From contig JBCCTV010000120.1 of assembly GCA_039197915.1 (NCBI GenBank), positions 1 to 9,523 of the forward strand: 9,523 bases of DNA, given 5' to 3'. Position 1 is the stretch's first letter. Each line of letters begins with the position of its first letter. Position numbers and translations under genes: made by a program. Source of the stretch: JAJFFW01 sp039197915. Lineage in GTDB: Bacteria > Pseudomonadota > Alphaproteobacteria > Caulobacterales > Parvularculaceae. The notes under the pieces were generated by a model. That model made no database searches and had not been told where the DNA came from. It worked only from the letters and a program-made list of their open reading frames with translations. This document shows, one piece after another, positions 6,993 through 9,523 of this stretch.

Positions 6993-7042
6993 ATAATCCA
7001 GTGTGCACCCGTAATTCGCCGCGCCGCGCTTTCAGTGAGGCG

Positions 7043-8521
7043 CTAACTCGGTGTTGGGTAGTTCGGCGCTTCCCGGGTAATTTGTACGTCGTGTACGTGG
7101 CTTTCTTTGAGACCGGCGCCGGTAATTTTTACGAAACGGGCGCGGCTTTGTAGCTCGGCGATGTTCTCGGCCCCGACATATCCCATGGAGGCGCGGACAC
7201 CGCCAACGAGTTGGTGAAGTATCGGCGAGGCCGGGCCTTTATAGGGCGTTTGCCCTTCGACACCTTCGGGTACAAGTTTTATCTGCTCACGGACGTCCGA
7301 CTGGAAATATCGGTCCGCTGAGCCGTTGGCCATCGCGCTAATAGAGCCCATGCCGCGGTAAGACTTGTAAGGGCGCCCCTGATAGAGAAAGACTTCGCCA
7401 GGCGCTTCGTCGGTGCCCGCTAACAGAGACCCGATCATCACGCTGTCGGCGCCAGCGGCTAAGGCTTTTGCTACGTCCCCTGAATATTTAACGCCGCCAT
7501 CGGCAATAATGGGAACGCCTGCTTCGCGCGCGCCCGCCGCAGCGTCCATAATTGCGGTCAACTGTGGAACGCCAACACCGGCGACAATTCGGGTCGTACA
7601 TATTGAGCCTGGCCCGATCCCGACTTTGATGGCGTCCGCGCCAGCCGCGGCCAACGCTTGCGCAGCCTCTTTTGTTGCAACATTGCCGGCGATCACCTGG
7701 ACCGCGTTCGACTGGCGTTTGATGCGCTCAACCTGGGCGATGACCTGGGCGGAATGTCCGTGGGCGGTGTCAATGACGACAATGTCAACGCCCGCATCGA
7801 CGAGGGCCTCGACCCGTGCATACCCCTCATCACCCACGGAAGAAGCCGCGGCGACACGTAACCGGCCCTCTGCGTCTTTGACGGCATTCGGATGGCGTTG
7901 GGCTTTTTCGATGTCTTTAACGGTAATGAGACCAATGCAGCGGTAGTCGTCGTCGACCACGATCAAGCGTTCAATGCGATGTTTGTGCAACAGCCTGGTG
8001 ACGTCGTCGCGACTTGTACCCGGCTTTACGGTCACCAAGCCTTCATTTGTCATCAGCTCACGGACTTGTTGGCCCGGGTCCTCGGCGAAGCGCATGTCCC
8101 TATTCGTGAGTATGCCAACAAGTCGGCCGACGCCATTCGCGTCCGGGTTCTCAACGACCGGAAATCCGGAGATTTTTCGCTCCTGCATGATCGAGCGCGC
8201 CTGGCCGAGGGTTGCGTCCGGGGTTAACGTCAACGGGTTGACGACCATACCGCTTTCGTAGCGTTTAACGCGGCGCACGTGCTCTGCTTGTTCCTCTACG
8301 GATAAGTTTCGGTGGAGCACGCCGATGCCGCCGGCCTTCGCCATGGCGATCGCCATCTCCGCTTCTGTCACCGTGTCCATCGCCGATGATAGGATCGGAA
8401 TGTTTAGCGTAATTTCACGCGTAAGCCGCGCCTTGGTCGACGTCTTAGACGGCACAACTTCCGATGCGCCGGGCTCAAGCAAAACATCGTCGAATGTCAA
8501 CGCTTCCCGAATCTGCATCAT
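7043..8521 (-). CDS. guaB: IMP dehydrogenase
   Basis: This enzyme oxidises IMP to XMP with NAD+, the committed step to GMP. It is full length (492 residues, or 491 from the second Met). The TIM barrel begins ALTFDDVLLEP (7-17). Two CBS domains are inserted at about 95-205 (ISGFPVV, GILTNRDMRF, IERLIVVDD, GLITVKDIEK) and usually mediate purine nucleotide control. The catalytic loop GIGPGSICTTR has Cys308. The phosphate-binding segment is IADGGVKYSGD (339-349) and GSLLAGTDE (364-372). The mobile-flap catalytic Arg404 is in DRYFQ. Tandem ATGs occur at 8521 and 8518. AAAGGAG lies only 3 nt from the first and 6 nt from the second, so 8518 is the more likely start (MQIREALTFDD, as in homologues). 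It is followed after 50 bp by the RsmB-like gene. Confidence 0.98.
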   Translation of the reverse strand: MMQIREALTFDDVLLEPGASEVVPSKTSTKARLTREITLNIPILSSAMDTVTEAEMAIAMAKAGGIGVLHRNLSVEEQAEHVRRVKRYESGMVVNPLTLTPDATLGQARSIMQERKISGFPVVENPDANGVGRLVGILTNRDMRFAEDPGQQVRELMTNEGLVTVKPGTSRDDVTRLLHKHRIERLIVVDDDYRCIGLITVKDIEKAQRHPNAVKDAEGRLRVAAASSVGDEGYARVEALVDAGVDIVVIDTAHGHSAQVIAQVERIKRQSNAVQVIAGNVATKEAAQALAAAGADAIKVGIGPGSICTTRIVAGVGVPQLTAIMDAAAGAREAGVPIIADGGVKYSGDVAKALAAGADSVMIGSLLAGTDEAPGEVFLYQGRPYKSYRGMGSISAMANGSADRYFQSDVREQIKLVPEGVEGQTPYKGPASPILHQLVGGVRASMGYVGAENIAELQSRARFVKITGAGLKESHVHDVQITREAPNYPTPS

Positions 8522-8524
8522 CGT

Positions 8525-8531
8525 CTCCTTT
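8525..8531 (-). promoter_or_regulatory. Ribosome binding site of guaB
   Basis: AAAGGAG on the minus strand is the strongest Shine-Dalgarno in the cluster. Its spacing (6 nt) favours the second of two tandem ATG codons, at 8518. The 61-bp gap behind the phosphatase gene contains no evident terminator or promoter. Confidence 0.7.
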
Positions 8532-8582
8532 GCGCAATTTCCGCCAACCGCTTAAGCCCGCGCTTCTGTCTGTTGTTTGTCA

Positions 8583-9122
8583 TTATTCGTCGTATACCAA
8601 TGAAAGTGAAAACGGTTCGCCTTCACCTAATCGGGCAACTTGCTCTGCACGGTCCATATCGGAACAGATATCCTCCACAGCACTCACAAGACGACCGTCG
8701 CGTCCCATAAGACGATCCGCATGGGCTGCAATGAGCGTGTTTGGAAAGGCCGTGGGCGACGCTTTTCGCAAATCATCAGCGATGCGCCGCTCTTCAACGC
8801 CAGGATTATACAAACACGCGGCAATAAGCGCCGTCGCCGTAGAGCGCGAAATCCCCGCCCAGCAATGGACAAGCATCGGCGCGTTCGGATCATGGGTCTT
8901 CAAGAAAGCAAGAAGCTCCGTCACATGACGCTCGCCGGGCGTCACATGGTTATCCATCGGCTCACGGATGTCGTGCATGTGAACCTTGTGGTGACCGCCC
9001 TCTGAGACGCCGTCGATGTTTGGAAAAATATCGCCTGGCGACAACAGGCTAACGACCCGGGCCGGACGCACCGTGGCGGCCGTATCATGAACTTTCGCTA
9101 GTGAAGAAACCCACACTTTCAT
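8583..9122 (-). CDS. Cys-X5-Arg protein-tyrosine/dual-specificity-type phosphatase
   Basis: This 179-residue soluble protein has the P-loop signature HCWAGISRS (86-94), with nucleophile Cys87 and phosphate-binding Arg93. It is preceded by the usual hydrophobic strand PMLV. A candidate general-acid region is HDIREPMDN (50-58; Asp51 or Asp57). The helix after the P-loop (TATALIAACLYNP) fits the dual-specificity-like bacterial tyrosine phosphatase family. There is no signal peptide or membrane segment, so it is probably cytosolic. Substrate and role are unknown; a phosphoprotein, phosphoinositide-like or nucleotide substrate cannot be told apart. Its ATG is 4 nt beyond the rlmE stop and its probable ribosome binding site (GGGGA, 9133-9137) lies inside rlmE, so the two are translationally linked. 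guaB follows after about 60 bp. Confidence 0.85.
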   Translation of the reverse strand: MKVWVSSLAKVHDTAATVRPARVVSLLSPGDIFPNIDGVSEGGHHKVHMHDIREPMDNHVTPGERHVTELLAFLKTHDPNAPMLVHCWAGISRSTATALIAACLYNPGVEERRIADDLRKASPTAFPNTLIAAHADRLMGRDGRLVSAVEDICSDMDRAEQVARLGEGEPFSLSLVYDE

Positions 9123-9126
9123 TTAT

Positions 9127-9523
9127 TCAACGTCCCCGGAACCCAGTTGCAACGACATATTTTTCTGATGAATCCGCCCGACTCGCTTTCGGTTTTGCGT
9201 GTTTAACCGATTGGAAATACGTCTTTAGCGTCCGCAAAAGATCGCCCTCAGCCCCGCCAGCGAAGACTTTACACACGAACGCACCCTGCGGCGCGAGAAC
9301 GCTAACCGCGAAATCAACCGCAACCTCAGCCAACGCAACAATGCGCAAATGATCCGTGGACTTATGCCCCGTCGTCGGCGCGGCCATATCAGACAAGACG
9401 ACGTCGGCCGGCCCGCCAAGGGCGTCGCGAAGTAAATCCGGCGCTTGCGGCTCGAGAAAATCGAGCTTCATCACCTCGGCGCCCGCAATAGTGTCCATAC
9501 CGAGATAATCGATCCCGATTACC
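9127..9523 (-). CDS. rlmE: 23S rRNA 2'-O-methyltransferase (Um2552), FtsJ/RrmJ type (partial; N-terminus beyond right edge)
   Basis: 131 C-terminal residues are visible; the frame is open to the right edge, so the start and first catalytic Lys lie outside. An internal ATG at 9498 is not the start, because the conserved VIGIDYLGMDTIAGAEV reads through it. Visible catalytic residues are Asp45 in VVLSDMAAPTTGHK, Lys85 in FVCKVFAGG and Glu120 in SSEKYVVATGF (window numbering). Their spacing of 40 and 35 residues equals that of Asp124, Lys164 and Glu199 in E. coli RrmJ. RlmE methylates U2552 in the A-loop of 23S rRNA late in 50S assembly. It is followed by the phosphatase gene after 4 nt and is the most upstream visible gene of the minus-strand cluster. 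Confidence 0.95.
   Translation of the reverse strand, partial: VIGIDYLGMDTIAGAEVMKLDFLEPQAPDLLRDALGGPADVVLSDMAAPTTGHKSTDHLRIVALAEVAVDFAVSVLAPQGAFVCKVFAGGAEGDLLRTLKTYFQSVKHAKPKASRADSSEKYVVATGFRGR

Noticed and set aside
7413..7946. 177-codon plus-strand open frame opposite guaB
   Set aside because: It is an antisense shadow of a fully conserved guaB; its Ala/Thr/Pro-rich composition reflects the opposite-strand codons.
8464..8928. 154-codon plus-strand open frame spanning the guaB start and the phosphatase
   Set aside because: It is antisense to two well-supported genes and has no family features.
9127..9498. Reading rlmE as a complete 123-residue gene starting at ATG 9498
   Set aside because: Conserved family sequence (VIGIDYLG) continues in frame upstream of that ATG to the edge, and the first catalytic Lys would be missing.

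Overview
The window looks like chromosomal DNA of an alphaproteobacterium of moderate G+C, perhaps a marine stalked or Parvularcula-like lineage. The basis is the guaB / RsmB-type methyltransferase / guaA gene order, the TWRRRPD signature in the methyltransferase, and the mixture of a FecR-domain exoprotein with an FhaC/ShlB-type transporter. The lineage is an inference, because no rRNA or other marker is present.

Left part (1-3923): a divergent pair. On the minus strand, a very large protein starts at 2179 and runs off the left edge (726 codons visible). It has a signal peptide, a FecR domain, an acidic Ala/Glu linker, a Gly/Ser/Asp-rich linker, and 33 tandem heptapeptides with an invariant Asn that probably fold as a beta-roll/solenoid. 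On the plus strand, 2328-3923 encodes an outer-membrane two-partner-secretion transporter (TpsB, FhaC/ShlB/HecB family). The 148-bp spacer holds a hairpin abutting the exoprotein start codon, a Fur-box-like dyad and a short perfect dyad. The working hypothesis is that the transporter exports the repeat protein. The repeat protein has no recognisable TPS secretion domain in the visible part, so the FecR domain may be doing that job. This pairing is the most interesting signal in the window.

Right part (4050-9523): a compact minus-strand cluster, in transcription order rlmE (partial, entering from the right edge), a Cys-X5-Arg tyrosine phosphatase, guaB, an RsmB/NOP-family RNA m5C methyltransferase, and guaA. 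Gaps are 4, 61-64, 50 and 33 bp, with no obvious terminators, so co-transcription is likely. guaB and guaA carry out the two dedicated steps from IMP to GMP. rlmE and the RsmB-like gene modify rRNA, so the cluster couples guanine nucleotide supply with ribosome maturation. These are ordinary, intact housekeeping genes with all catalytic residues visible. They converge on the transporter gene across a 126-bp gap that holds only a modest hairpin.

No tRNA, rRNA, CRISPR array, insertion sequence or attachment site was seen.
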